Part shown: positions 11,948-22,128 of the stretch, one piece after another
Layout of the letters: every line of letters begins with the position of its first letter
Numbering within the stretch: the stretch's first letter is position 1
Assembly: GCA_030142905.1 (NCBI GenBank)
Contig: JASJOG010000158.1
Span: 248,001-312,000 of the forward strand
Direction: 5' to 3'
Origin: Heliopora coerulea
Lineage: Eukaryota > Cnidaria > Anthozoa > Scleralcyonacea > Helioporidae
Length of the DNA stretch: 64,000 bases
Notes under the pieces: generated by a model
Told to the model about the DNA's origin: nothing
Seen by the model: the letters and a program-made list of their open reading frames with translations, nothing else
The model's database searches: none
Translations under genes and position numbers: made by a program

Positions 11948-13497
11948 ATGTCTAATAAGAAGCGTAAATGTCTTTCTCTCTGCGAGAAAGTCGACGTTAT
12001 TCAATTCGCAAAGGCTAACCCTAGTTTTGGAGCTGGTAAAATTGCCAAAAAGTTTGAAATCGGGCGGACACAAGCTCAAATGATTCTACAAAATAACTTC
12101 TTTTGAAACACTCAATGGACCACAAACAAATCTAAAGCGATTTCGCACGGGAAAGTTCGATGATGTTAACAAGGCCTTATGGGACTGGTAGAATTGCTGT
12201 GGGAGTTCCAATATACCTGTCTCAGGACCCATGCTTCAAGACGAGGCGCAGATTATTGCCGAGAAGCTTGAAATCACTGGCTTTGCTGCTTCTAATGGAT
12301 GGCTTGAATCATTTAAACGCCAGCACAATATTTTTAATATGACAGTTTCGGGCGAGGAAGGTGGAGTTAACCCAAGCACAGTAGAGAGCTGGAAAGAGCG
12401 GGCCCGTGAAATCACTAGAGGCTGGAATCCAAGTGATGTATGGGATATGGACGAAACAGGTAATTTTTGGCGAGGCTTACCGGCGAAAAGCCTAAGCGAA
12501 AAGGGAAAGAAATGCACTGGTGGTAAACATTCTAAACAGAGGAACACCTGGGCCTTTCTGTAAACGCCACTGGTGGAAAGGAGCAGCCCATTGTGATTGG
12601 TAAATCACAAAAACCGAGATGCTTCAAAAAGGTAGAAAACAAGAAAAGTCCATGCAACTGCCAGTATTTTGCCAATCCAAAGGCCTGGATGAACACTGAA
12701 ATTATGAGTGAAGTACTGTCAAAACTCAACCGGCGTTTGAAACGACAGAAAAGAAACATTTTATTATTTATGGATAACGCGCCATGCCATCCAGAAAGCC
12801 TCCAGGATAAATTTTCGAATATAAAGATTGTCTTTCTTCCAAAGAAAACGACCTCAAAGACACAGCCACTGGACGCTGGAATAATTGCCAATTGGAAGAT
12901 CCATTATAAGAAACTTATTTGCGTTATATATGCGGAAAAGCAACGAGTTCTAGCAGCGCATCTGAGATTGTTAAATCAGTTAGTTTGCTGATGGCGATTG
13001 AGTGGGGCAAACAGGCTTGCGATGAGGTATCTGATATGACAATCACCAAGTGCTTTAAGAAGACCGGGCTTTATCCTGATTCAGAGGATGTTGACGACGA
13101 CCTGTTCGAAGGCGACGATCTTCAAGAACTCAGTGCCTTGCTGAATAGGCTTGACGCCTCGTGCACAACAGAATACATTGCTGAGGAAGATGATCTGGAG
13201 GTTTGTCAACCACTGATAGATTCTGCAGATCCAAACTGGAGGCAGATTGCTCGACACCATGCCCTAAATCAGCATGATGACACAGATAAAGAGGACTTTG
13301 ATGCAATGGAAGATGAAGACTTCGAGGAGAATAACGAAGAGCCAGAAATCAAGTCACTGGCAGATGCAATAGAACATGCGGAACGATTAAGGGCTTTTGC
13401 GCAGTATAACGGATACCAAGAACTGTCGCTGGCAATGTCGACAGTTTATGACTTGCTCTATAGACAAAAGCTTCAAAAGCCGAAACGCCAGACATAG
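11948..13497 (+). pseudogene. Tigger/pogo DDE transposase, frameshifted
   Basis: The start MSNKKRKCLSLCEKVDVIQF and FGAGKIAKKFEIGRTQAQMI form the CENP-B-type N-terminal helix-turn-helix. A second DNA-binding part follows (LQDEAQIIAEKLEI, then SNGWLESFKRQHNI). The catalytic core keeps all three acidic residues: DMDETGNFW, LLFMDNAPCHP and TQPLDAGIIANWK. The acidic C-terminal tail ends at a stop at 13495-13497. Frameshifts or stops near 12106, 12200, 12560 and 12950 break the frame, so the protein is not made as it stands. Family function is cut-and-paste transposition into TA. Confidence 0.88.
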
Positions 13498-13599
13498 TTG
13501 TCTGACTTTTTAACGTTGTAGTAATTGTAGCAGTTTGATGTTTGAGAAACGTGAGAGCTTGGATGTATTAAGGTAGATGAACGATCTTCAAGCTCGATA

Positions 13600-13665
13600 C
13601 TCAGAAAATGATTTCTGAGCCCCAAACGGGGATCGAACCCGTAACCTTCTGATGACCGGTAGTAA
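13600..13665 (-). repeat. tRNA-derived SINE fragment
   Basis: The minus strand reads GGTTACGGGTTCGATCCCCG followed by a CTCAGAAA block, the same tRNA-like box B region as in the SINEs at 43.4-43.9 kb. Only the tRNA-like part is present. It lies inside the Tigger, downstream of the transposase. Confidence 0.5.
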
Positions 13666-14000
13666 TTATTGCCTTTTATTACCTACGAACCTGTGAGCTG
13701 TATATCATGTCATAGAAACATTGTATGTCAAGCAAAGAATTGTTTTCCCTTAAGACATTAGGTTTATATATTCTGTTGTTACTAGTACCTTCCATTTAAA
13801 TGTTATATTTATAATACAAATTGTTTGAAATAGTACTGCTTGTCTTATTCTTTTCTTGAATGAGGTGTTGGTGAAATTTGGCCACGCCCACGTCTCCCCT
13901 CATGGAGTATTTTCGGTCATCCTGTATTGAGCGGTCACCTGTATTAAGCGGCCACTTTTCAAAGTCCCGAGGGTGGCCGTTATATACAGGTTCAACTGTA

Positions 14001-15419
14001 CTTGAAATAGGATTCGCTATAATAATTCTGCGTATTCTTTTAAATCCAATTTGGGATACCATTTGGACCTTGTGATTTATTTGGGTTCAATCATATCAGT
14101 TTGTCATAGACAAACCTTGGGTAGTAATATTAGTAAAACGTTGAATTACTTTGAGATAAAGTCGAAATATTCCTGATTCGCTGAGTCATCTTGATTGTGT
14201 TCTATTATCTGCTATTATCGCATTATGTTTTGTTTTATATAATTAAAGGTTTCAGCTCATTTCTCGATATGTTTGGGAATCAAACACTCTTTTCAGTGAA
14301 TAATATGATCCATCTGAAACTTACAACATTCACAAGGAAAATACGAATAAAATCAGTATTGAGATGGTGTCCAGTTATTTAATCTTAATTTGCATAAAAT
14401 GTCGGTAACCTTCAAAAACTCAATCAGAAGAACCATTAAAATTCTTTAACTCGAGGCCTTATGTTAAAGAATTTATTTATGGTCGCATCAACTCTTAAAA
14501 ACCTCGTCCTAAGAGTTAGGTAAGGCATGTTAGCTAGAGTAGCTGTCAATTTGCCCGTGTAACTTAGCAAGATCCGTAAAACTCTCTAGCTGCCTTTTTA
14601 CAAACAAATATCAAAATTCATTGGCCAAAATTCCAGTGTCCTTGGTGTAATTGCTGAATCAATTTGTCAGGCAGCTCGCGTCGTATGGTTTTTCAAATAG
14701 ATCGACTGCTGTTTTTATTAGCAAACACTTCCTGATTAAAATAATCCCTTTCAACCTTCCATATGACTTGTTTTATACCCCTTTTGAAGTCTGAAAACCC
14801 TTTCAGTCCTCCTGGGATCCACCTTTCCAAGTATACTTATGTATCTGATTCCTTGTTGCTGGTGATGAATGGATTTGGTTTGTTTCTTGGTTTTACGGTT
14901 TTCAATGGAGCATGATTATTCAAACAGGTTAGAAACAAATCATTAGATGAATCCAGCTTATCATCAACTGATTCCATTAGATCCACAGTGTCCTAAGGGA
15001 TATGTGCCATATCATTGGGAAACTGGCCAGCTCTGTATTTCAGAAAACTTCGTGTGGTTATATAATTCGGAGCTTGCTTAGTGACTATTAAGTTCAGAAC
15101 AGCGTAAACTAAAATGATCGCTTATAGGCAGGTCACGAATACCGCTTGATTGAACTAGATCTGTATTGTACACCAGTATTACGTCTAAGAGCCTGTGGGA
15201 TGTCTTTGTAACTCTTGTTGGCTTATTTATCAATGGAGTTAGGTTAAGAGGTACAAAATGAACGTAAGACGTCACCTGTAGGATTTTTGGTTAAGAGATC
15301 GCAGTTTATATCACCGGTCAACACTATATTCTTATAAAGTGATAAAGCTTGAATGTATTTTGACGAGCTCACTCACAAGAAAACGACCAATCTTGGGAGC
15401 TCTGAAAACAATACAAACC
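14001..15419 (-). pseudogene. LINE endonuclease (C-terminal half) and linker
   Basis: Minus-strand frames give YRAPKIGRFLVSELVKYIQ, then IVLTGDINCDLLTKNPTGDV, LINKPTRVT, VILVYNTDLVQSSGIRDLP and ISDHFS (the GDxN and SDH motifs of the APE-type endonuclease), followed by the linker and NKSQGPNGIPNWILKEYAELL, the first RT motif. A frameshift occurs just before the Tigger site. The upstream end at 15419 is cut by the next insertion. Confidence 0.8.
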
Positions 15420-15469
15420 CAGTGGCGGATACAGGGTACGTCAAATAGGTCAGCCGACTAAGGTGATTA

Positions 15470-15880
15470 CCGTAATAATTCGATTAAGCCCCCCTTTAGA
15501 GGTTGAATTTTTTGATAAGCCCCCCCCCCCCCCCCCAATATCATTTCTTGCATAAAGCATGGACCTTGTCAAGATCTACTGCAGCGCCTTCAGAACTACA
15601 AATGGAATGAGGATAACGTCAACCAGTTTGAAATTATTCCTGATGAAGACACAGAAATGGAGGATATTGCAGAGCTTCAGATCGACTAGGAAGATATAAA
15701 AGGAAATGAAGATATTGATATTGATGTAGTTATAGACTAACGGACAGTTAACTTAAACGTTTGATAAGTTTTTTTGGGTGACAAATCTTTTTTAAACATA
15801 TTCTGCGTGTCGAATAAGCCTCCCGGAGGAAAGTTGACTTTTGAATAAGCCTCCCCGGGGGCTTAATCCAATTATTACGG
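15470..15880. mobile_element. 411-bp TA-flanked MITE with transposase tail remnant
   Basis: The left end CCGTAATAATTCGATTAAGC pairs with GCTTAATCCAATTATTACGG at the right end; the flanks are TA at 15468-15469 and 15881-15882. The interior holds a run of 16 C near 15521 and a plus-strand acidic peptide (NVNQFEIIPDEDTEMEDIAE) that looks like the acidic C-terminus of a pogo/Tigger-type transposase, so it is probably an internal deletion derivative of such an element. Confidence 0.7.
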
Positions 15881-16649
15881 TATGTCACTATCCTAAGCTA
15901 TCAGACTGATTTTGCGTTGCATATTTGCCGCGGTAAACTCGTCAGATAGCTTTGTTTACATCGCCAAATCTTAGATGTAGTGTAGTGAATTAGATGTAGT
16001 GAATTTGTCGTCTCTGGTAACATTGCCGAGCATCAGAATCACGCTCTTGCCGGTTTCTCGGTCAAGCTCAGTCAGTTTGCCGAATCTTTCGATTGTATTC
16101 CTCTTTGCAATTGGCTGGTTTGTTGAAACCGCTTTTATCGTGAGTCGTGATTGGTTTGACCAATTTCGTCGCCTCTTTTGCTGAATCTTCATTTTGTTTT
16201 GCTTGCTCTGATTGGCTCAACCTTTTAAGACGCTCCTTAACAGCATCAGCTATTGGTTTAGCGGTATAAACTTTGAAGATTTTTGCCGAATTTGTGATGT
16301 CATCTTGACGAGCTTGCTGAGGTATGCCACGTTGCCGAGACTACCACGTTTCATCGGTCATCATCTGATTGGTCATATTACCGTAAACAGTGTTTTGTTG
16401 ATTTTGAAACGCTTGAACTAGCGCGTGGAGATCGTTTTCAGAGACAGTCTTACGGTCCTCCAACATGTTGTCTACGAGCTTTTTGAAACGCTTTATTGAG
16501 CTTAACAGCGATGATGGTAAGACCTAGCATTTAATCTGAGATACTGTTGTCGATATTAAGCGTTCGCAGTCGTTCTGCTGATAGTAGTAAACGTCTCGAT
16601 AATAACAGAGATTTTTGGGCCGATTTTTCGACATTTCATACGCAGTGGG

Positions 16650-16772
16650 CAATCAGGTTACGGGTTCGATTCCTCTCAGGGACTCAGAAAGTTTTTCTGA
16701 GAGAACAGCTTGAGAGCGTGCGTATAAGGAACATAATTATTACCAAACTACCACAATCACATCATTGATTAA
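16650..16772 (+). repeat. tRNA-derived SINE, 5'-truncated
   Basis: The stretch runs AATCAGGTTACGGGTTCGAT (box B), then CAGGGACTCAGAAAGTTTTT, GAGAGCGTGCGTATAAGGAA and ends ACCACAATCACATCATTGAT, matching the SINEs at 43378-43898. The box A half is missing. Confidence 0.65.
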
Positions 16773-17487
16773 GACAGGCATTGCTTTCAGGTAGTTGTCT
16801 TTGTGAACAGGTTTTCTTAAAATTTATGCAGGAAAATTTGACTTATCGATTGAGGATATTATAATACGGGTTAATGCAAAAGAGTAATTCAGACTATGTT
16901 CATCCGATACCTTTCGAAATGGAACCGTAACAAAATCGAATGAGATAGGCTATGCGTACTCACGATACCGGCGTGAAATGCCGTGGAATCACAATCGTAA
17001 CTAGTGATTTGAACCCTTAATCCTAGATGGAACGACATGAATCCGTTATGGAATGACAGCTTGCCTTGCATCGTGTAAACACCTTGTTATTCAGGCCAAG
17101 ATTGTATACTGCGCTTGATACATGTATTGAAGACTCTGACGTACTTTAGTCCGTCTGTCAAGAAAGTGTTGTGATGTTACAACTGTTAACAAAAAGCAAA
17201 ATCAAAAGTTGACTGCGGTTCCTCTGTTAATTCTCTTACTTCAGCCTGTCGCATGTGCAGAATGTTCTGATTTACGTTTAAATATAGTTGTACTCTCTAA
17301 CGATTGGTTCGAACCGACTTAAATTCAACTCAGTCATTCAGACTAAAATTACGATTAACTCTAAAATTCATGAAATTACCATATGAGAGATATAGAGCGT
17401 GTGCGTGTTTTGTACTAACCCCCTCCCGCAATGAAAATTTAAAAGTATGACTAAGGTGATAAAAATCCTAAATCCGCCACTGAAACC

Positions 17488-17790
17488 TGTCCAACACTGG
17501 CGACACTGCAAGACATAGCTGGTGTAGGCCGGATTCCAATTGCAATTCTGTCTGTAGATTTTGAAACCCTCTATTTCAACACTAGCAATTGAAACAATTG
17601 AATCAAACCGAGTTTTTGAGATGAACAAGATGTCAAAATCATTCTGTAATGCTATTTCTTTTACTTCGAGAAAATGGTGTCTACATTTGAGAGACTCGGC
17701 ATTGAGATGGGCTACTTTAACTGTGTGTTTTGGTTTCCATGTATCGATACCTGTAAGCTTTTCAATTGCACCTCAGCACAATTAGATTTC
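17488..17790 (-). pseudogene. LINE endonuclease N-terminus
   Basis: The minus-strand frame reads VKVAHLNAESLKCRHHFLEV, then LQNDFDILFISKTRF and VEIEGFKIYRQN: the AHLNxxSL and ISxTxL motifs of the APE-type endonuclease. The normal catalytic Glu position reads ISKT instead of ISET. It connects to the piece at 15419 across the 5-bp-duplication element, with some endonuclease sequence missing. Confidence 0.8.
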
Positions 17791-17849
17791 AGGTGACCGT
17801 GAGTTACAGATCTATAACTGTTTTGGCGGTTTCCAATACAAACGTAGCA

Positions 17850-18330
17850 TTAGAGTTCGAATAGTACAAGACGCAGTATTTGAACCATTAACCTCAGTAC
17901 TTTGGTGAATTTGTAAGTGCCTCCATATCTAGCACTGAAATAGAGGACAATAGGTTGAAGCATATTGTTTTGTCCTATTGCCATAACATCCATGAGCGAA
18001 GAACGGCGAATGAAGGAGTCTCCAGAGACGGAACTATTCACGTCTATTATTGCAATGCTAATTTCATCGTAAAGCGCTTTTAGTAGTGACCTCTCGAAGA
18101 GAAATATGCTTCTTTCACTTCTGAAATAAACCACAAAACCAGCATTTTCAGTGTCCCCAGGCTTTTCCATATACAGTAGGGTCATGATGTTTGACCGGCA
18201 ACTTTGAAGGAGGAAGGGGAAGGAAAACGCGGACAGCAGAAACTCGTCTGCACAATAGTCAAAGTATGGTTGAATAAATCCTTGGTAGATTAGAATTGCT
18301 TTACTCAAAAACATAAACTGTCTTATGCGT
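17850..18330 (-). pseudogene. second LINE fragment (RT thumb)
   Basis: At the start of a 154-residue minus-strand frame, IYQGFIQPYFDYCAD matches the conserved thumb motif (IYxxxIxPxFxYC) of CR1/Jockey-type LINEs. The remaining 120 residues resemble nothing I know. Confidence 0.45.
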
Positions 18331-18409
18331 TAAGGGCACCTGTAGCCGAGGAGATCTTAGATTTTGAATCTATATGCCTTGACGAAGACAGATGTTTGTC
18401 AATTAACTG

Positions 18410-18905
18410 TTCCAACGATCAGCAAACTGGCATTAGGTTAAGCTCCCAGGGTCCCCAGGGGAATGGAAATATGTATGTGGTAAAAAAAAAAGAAGACAAC
18501 AGCAGGGGAAGCTGATGTTATTATTTGTCCATAATAGAAATTAACAAAAACTTATGACGGGGTAAATAATAGAAAAATGTTGGTTGAGTCCATAGGGATG
18601 AGTGGTTCCTAGGTTAAAAACGAGACGCCTTTCTTGTCTCTTGCGGCTATCGTTGGCCCCTGAGATAGTTGAGATAGCAGAAACTTTCATGTTCAAAATA
18701 GAATCACTGGCGCTATTGAAATGTCGGCTGACAGGCTTGTCAACATCATTGTCTCTTACGGAAAGAAGATGTTCGGCAAACCTGTCAGAGACGTCGGATA
18801 GTCTCACCGATGAAGAGTTTATGGCATTTGCTGCAGAGTATACAGTAAACGAAGTTAAACATTTTCGTCTAACATCGTTTACTGTATATCCTGCAGCATA
18901 AAGTT
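18410..18905 (-). pseudogene. inverted copy of the Penelope-like element 3' end
   Basis: The minus-strand frame (RFAEHLLSVRDNDVDKPVSR, then SRKRQERRLVFNLGTTHPYG) is a close copy of the GIY-YIG endonuclease C-terminus at 26570-26813, and the noncoding part (CAGCAGGGGAAGCTGATGTT) matches the 3' flank at 26850. PLEs characteristically carry such an inverted partial copy in front of the main copy. Arms at 18410-18905 and 26520-26965 are thus the terminal inverted repeats of one PLE. Confidence 0.8.
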
Positions 18906-18911
18906 CTGCTT

Positions 18912-19500
18912 TGACCAACGAACCGTTTTAGAAACTCCAACTGCTACATTACTACGCTTAGCAAGAAGTAGCGCTTACCCTCAATAAATTTTCATTTAAT
19001 GGTGAACATTACCAACAGATAAGCGGCGTAGCTATGGGCATAAAGATGTGCTCTAATTACGCTAAATTATTTGTCGATTATGTTGAAAAACATATCTTTG
19101 AGCAATACACAGGTCACACACTCGATTTCTTTGGACGATTCATCTATGACTGTTTCGGTACGGCATCACGTTCACGTGCAGACTTTGAGCGCTTCATCAG
19201 TTTCGTCGATACTTTCCATCCAGCGCTCAAGTTTACATGGGAAATCAGCGAAACGTGTGTATCGTTCTTGGATATTTTAGTCTCTTCTCAATGGTAATGC
19301 GCTCAAGACGTCTGTGTTTTACAAACCGACTGATTCTCATAGCTACCTTTTGTTTTCTTCTTCCCACCCGAACTACACCAAGAAATCCATCCCTTATTCT
19401 CAATCCTTGCGTCTTCGTTAACTTTACAGCGATGACCGTGAATTTCAGACGAAGTCGTTGGAAATGAGATCCTTTTTCGTTCAACGTGGTTATCCTTATA
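18912..19500 (+). pseudogene. Penelope-like element reverse transcriptase, C-terminal part
   Basis: Frames give LNKFSFNGEHYQQISGVAMG, NYAKLFVDYVEKHIF, GRFIYDCFGTAS, FHPALKFTWEISETCVSFLD and then FYKPTDSHSYL: the PLE RT motifs in order. The active-site pair, usually DD in YIDDC, reads YD, so the enzyme is inactive. One frameshift lies near 18970 and another near 19290. The frame is cut at 19501 by the ISL2EU-like insertion and resumes at 26112. Confidence 0.85.
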
Positions 19501-19502
19501 AT

Positions 19503-19765
19503 AGACGGTATGCATAATTACGTCAGAAAGCCCGAAGCGTGCGGTGAATTCTGGTCTTAATAGTAACGCATATGAAAATATTTCAAAATGGCCACTGTTG
19601 AAAATGAGTTTGCTGAGATTCTTTGTCGTCTTTCAGAGGCAATTCAAACCAATCAAGACTCCAGTTCTTTTAAAAACTCTTTCACGGGTCTTCAGAGGTT
19701 TACCAGCCCTGAAAGTAATGCCAAAAGTCCGCTTTCTTCGACGAGTACGACCAAACGAAGTGGAG
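19503..19765 (+). repeat. left terminal inverted repeat of the ISL2EU-like element
   Basis: This stretch pairs with 21737-21999 on the other strand with few mismatches. It contains the start codon and about 60 codons of the SWIM/YqaJ gene. Confidence 0.8.
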
Positions 19766-21080
19766 GTGCTAGGTCTTCTCGACAAGCCCTAACATCTATG
19801 AATACGAATGCAGATATCCTAAACGCTGACGGGCATGGTTGGACTAGATCGTTAGCGAAACTGCCGGCGTTCACTCACGAGAAACTAGAAAACAAGCTTG
19901 TCAAAAACAGCCGTACAATGTCTGATAAGGTCGCTCCGAAGGCTTATCGAAATATGAAAAAAGGCTATGGACTGCAGAAAGGTTATGCGAAGAACACTCT
20001 TCTCAAGCCAAATGTTCAAGCCTCAAAGATGTTTTTGGTTAAGGCGCGTGTTGGTGCTTCCATGAAAAGTGCCAGCTATGCTGTTTATATCCATTTGAGC
20101 CAAGTAAATGGTGAAGTGGAATGTGCTAAGTGTCGCTGCAAAGCAGGCCAGGAAGGTTGCTGCAAACATGTGGCTGCCCTTCTGTATACCATCTTGGACT
20201 TCGTGAATCTTAAATTGCAACACATTCCTGTGGAACTCACATGCACCCAACTTCCTCAGAAGTGGAGTGTCCCCTCTGGGAGCTCCAAGACCTCGGACAG
20301 AGCAGTTAAATTTGAAGAACTGTTGTTTGAAAAAGCTGATGTGAACAAAGCAAACAAAAGGTATTCAGTTAGAGGGATTAGAGAGAAGTATTGTGCTACT
20401 CCACCTTTTGCTCAGAATGTGACAGAAGATGAAATAAAAACTATGGCAAATGCATTCAAAGAGGTCAATCGGGCATCATTATTCTCTGAGGCTCTACAGT
20501 CAAATAATTATAAATTGTGTGAACTATTTAAGACATCTTGTAGTCGGTCACGAAAAAGAAGAAAACAAGATACCAGATCTCCTAATGGTTTGAATTCTCA
20601 AACACCAGAAAGCCTGCTAATTGATAAAATTTTCAAGAATGTGCCAAATTATTATAATTCTCCATCAAATTACAGCCAAGAACAGTTACAACTTTTGACA
20701 AAAACAGTTGGTCTAACAATATCCAGTGCTAAAGAGGTATGTATGAGGACCATGGAGCAAAACAAAGATCCTCGCTGGTAATTACAACACAAAGTAATTA
20801 TCAAAACACAACAGCGCCTGCACCTCAGCAGTGGGTCATACAGAATGAGAATTATGCAATTCTCAAATACCAAGATGAAATGCTGAAAGAAGAAGATACT
20901 AATGTTAGAAGTTATGGGTTTGTCATTAGTCCCAAGTGGCCATGGCTGGGTTGCAGTCCTGATGGAATTGTGGTGAAAAGTGGTATACCAGCTGGCTGTC
21001 TTGAAGTTAAGTGCCCCTACTCAATTAAACATACAAGTATTTGTGAAGCTGTGCAAGTATTTGTGAAACTGTGCAATTAA
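19588..21080 (+). pseudogene. SWIM zinc finger + YqaJ-type exonuclease, internally deleted
   Basis: A 397-codon frame starts MATVENEFAEILCRLSEA within the terminal repeat. Around residue 180 it has a SWIM zinc finger (CAKCRCKAGQEGCCKHVAAL, the CxC...CxH pattern). A second frame (20739-21080) carries the YqaJ/lambda-exonuclease core: WPWLGCSPDG with the catalytic Asp and CLEVKCP with the E-x-K pair. The stop after NKDPRW and the abrupt jump to QQWVIQNENYAILKY show a deletion and frameshift between the two, and the C-terminus ends early. Family members degrade or process DNA ends; in ISL2EU elements the role in transposition is not established. Confidence 0.8.
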
Positions 21081-21159
21081 ATGTTGTGTAATCTTGAAGC
21101 CCTGTGTAAAATCTGAAGAGATAATCACTGGTCTTAAAAGATTCAACTGAAAAATGTTT

Positions 21160-21914
21160 TCCTTTTACCTGCTTTTCCAACTGGTGTCTCAAAAGCTTTA
21201 TATCAGCCTTTTATCGTTCATTTTCCGCTTCCAACCGCTCATTCTCCACCTTCAGCTTTTCATTGATAGCTAAAAGGTTAGCCATTTGTTCTTTTAAACA
21301 AGTTATAGGGTCAACATGTTCACTTGCAGGTGTAGTCTCATCTTGTCCTTGAATTAAATCACCCTCATGGTCATTACTAAGTTCAGAAAAAAGTCTGCAT
21401 CTGCTTGGCTGAACTCGCTTTGTGTTTGATACCAGAGGATTTCTATTTCTTGCTTTGACTGTTGGGGAGGGTTTGTTGGAGTAGATTTAGTGGCTTTGGC
21501 AACAATCGTTGGAAGTTGGTTCATGTAGGTTTTGCGTCCCCCAGGAAAATGTAAACAGCGGACTTTGTGGCCAGTCATTGGAGAGAAATCCTTGCGCGAA
21601 ATAAGATTGATCCACTTCTTTCGACGTTCTACCGACTCTTTGCTATTACCAATTGGGAAGTTGTAAAAGGAAAGCTCTGGGTTCCTTTTATTATTTGTGA
21701 AGCATCCAGGAACACAACACGTAAAACCACCAGCACATCCACTTCGTTTGGTCGTACTCGTTGAAGAAAGCGGTTTTTTGCCATTACTTTCAGGGCTGGT
21801 AAACCTCTGAAGATCTGCGAAAGAGCTTTTAAAAGAACTAGAGTCTTCATTGGTTTGAACTGCTTCTGAAAGACGACAAAGAATCTCAGCAAACTCACTT
21901 TCATCAGTGGCCAT
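21160..21914 (-). pseudogene. THAP-domain transposase, DDE part lost
   Basis: The minus-strand frame starts MATDESEFAEILCRLSEA, nearly identical to the start of the opposing gene because both lie in the terminal repeats. It then shows a THAP zinc finger (CCVPGCFTNN, KWINLISRKDF, KVRCLHFPGG, then YMNQLPTIV), a C2CH DNA-binding fold. A frameshift near 21350 leads into a coiled coil (LKEQMANLLAINEKLKVENE, with a stop soon after), which in relatives precedes the DDE_4 nuclease. No DDE domain follows, so the catalytic part is deleted. Confidence 0.82.
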
Positions 21915-21999
21915 TTTGAAATATTTTCATATGCGTTACTACCAAGACCAGAATTCACCGCGCGCTTTGGGTTTTCTGACGTAATTATGCATACCGTCT
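21737..21999 (-). repeat. right terminal inverted repeat of the ISL2EU-like element
   Basis: Reverse complement of 19503-19765 with scattered mismatches. It contains the start codon and about 60 codons of the THAP gene. Confidence 0.8.
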
Positions 22000-22128
22000 A
22001 TTTATTCAGCCTTCGCAATTCAACTATTTTTGTCTCGGCAATTTTTTCTGCCGAGGAACATGATAAATTTACTGTGCGTTATTTCGGCAATCGCTTCGGC
22101 ACAGTTCGGCAAACACTTCGGTAGAATA

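Larger units (their letters stand above)
11072..13998. mobile_element. Tigger/pogo-type DNA transposon with TA duplication
   Basis: Both ends match: CAGTTGAACCTGTATATAAC at 11072 and its complement ending at 13998, flanked by TA (11070-11071 and 13999-14000). The ends contain repeated CCTGTATTAAGCGGCCAC boxes (near 11095, 11175, 11240 on the left and 13920, 13938 on the right), probably transposase binding sites. Inside are a plus-strand DDE_1 transposase and a minus-strand HIRAN-domain gene with start codons about 170 bp apart. A SINE fragment lies near the right end. It sits inside a LINE and is therefore younger than it. Confidence 0.9.
15420..17482. mobile_element. 2.1 kb DNA transposon with 5-bp duplication in the LINE
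   Basis: The left end CAGTGGCGGATACAGG is mirrored by CAGTGGCGGATTTAGG on the complement of the right end. The flanks are AAACC at 15415-15419 and 17483-17487. A 5-bp duplication with CAG ends suggests a hAT5-type element, but no transposase supports this. It contains a nested TA MITE (15470-15880), a SINE (16650-16772) and a lysine-rich minus-strand coding remnant (about 16000-16480; for example VDNMLEDRKTVSENDLHALV) that I do not recognise. Confidence 0.7.
9277..17790 (-). mobile_element. decayed CR1/Jockey-like LINE split by three DNA transposons
   Basis: Four collinear minus-strand pieces make up one ORF2: endonuclease N-terminus (17488-17790), rest of endonuclease and linker (14001-15419), RT (9935-11071) and C-terminus (9277-9498). 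Between them lie a 5-bp-duplication element, a Tigger and a hAT MITE. Removing each insertion plus one duplication copy rejoins LINE reading frame across the Tigger and hAT sites (PISS|MLNASY and ILDS|LYNRR). Frameshifts, stops and an internal endonuclease deletion show the LINE is dead and older than its insertions. The C-terminal RRRAA-KLFNDIKDNSDHKLF block is typical of this LINE group. Confidence 0.85.
19503..21999. mobile_element. ISL2EU-like DNA transposon with AT duplication
   Basis: The left end AGACGGTATGCATAATTACG is mirrored at the right end, with AT at 19501-19502 and 22000-22001. The terminal inverted repeats are unusually long, about 260 bp. Two converging genes start inside the two repeats: a SWIM/YqaJ nuclease gene and a THAP gene. 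ISL2EU elements are known for 2-bp AT duplications, THAP-bearing transposases and a second YqaJ-type protein, which fits. The DDE part of the transposase is missing, so this is a deletion derivative. Confidence 0.8.
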
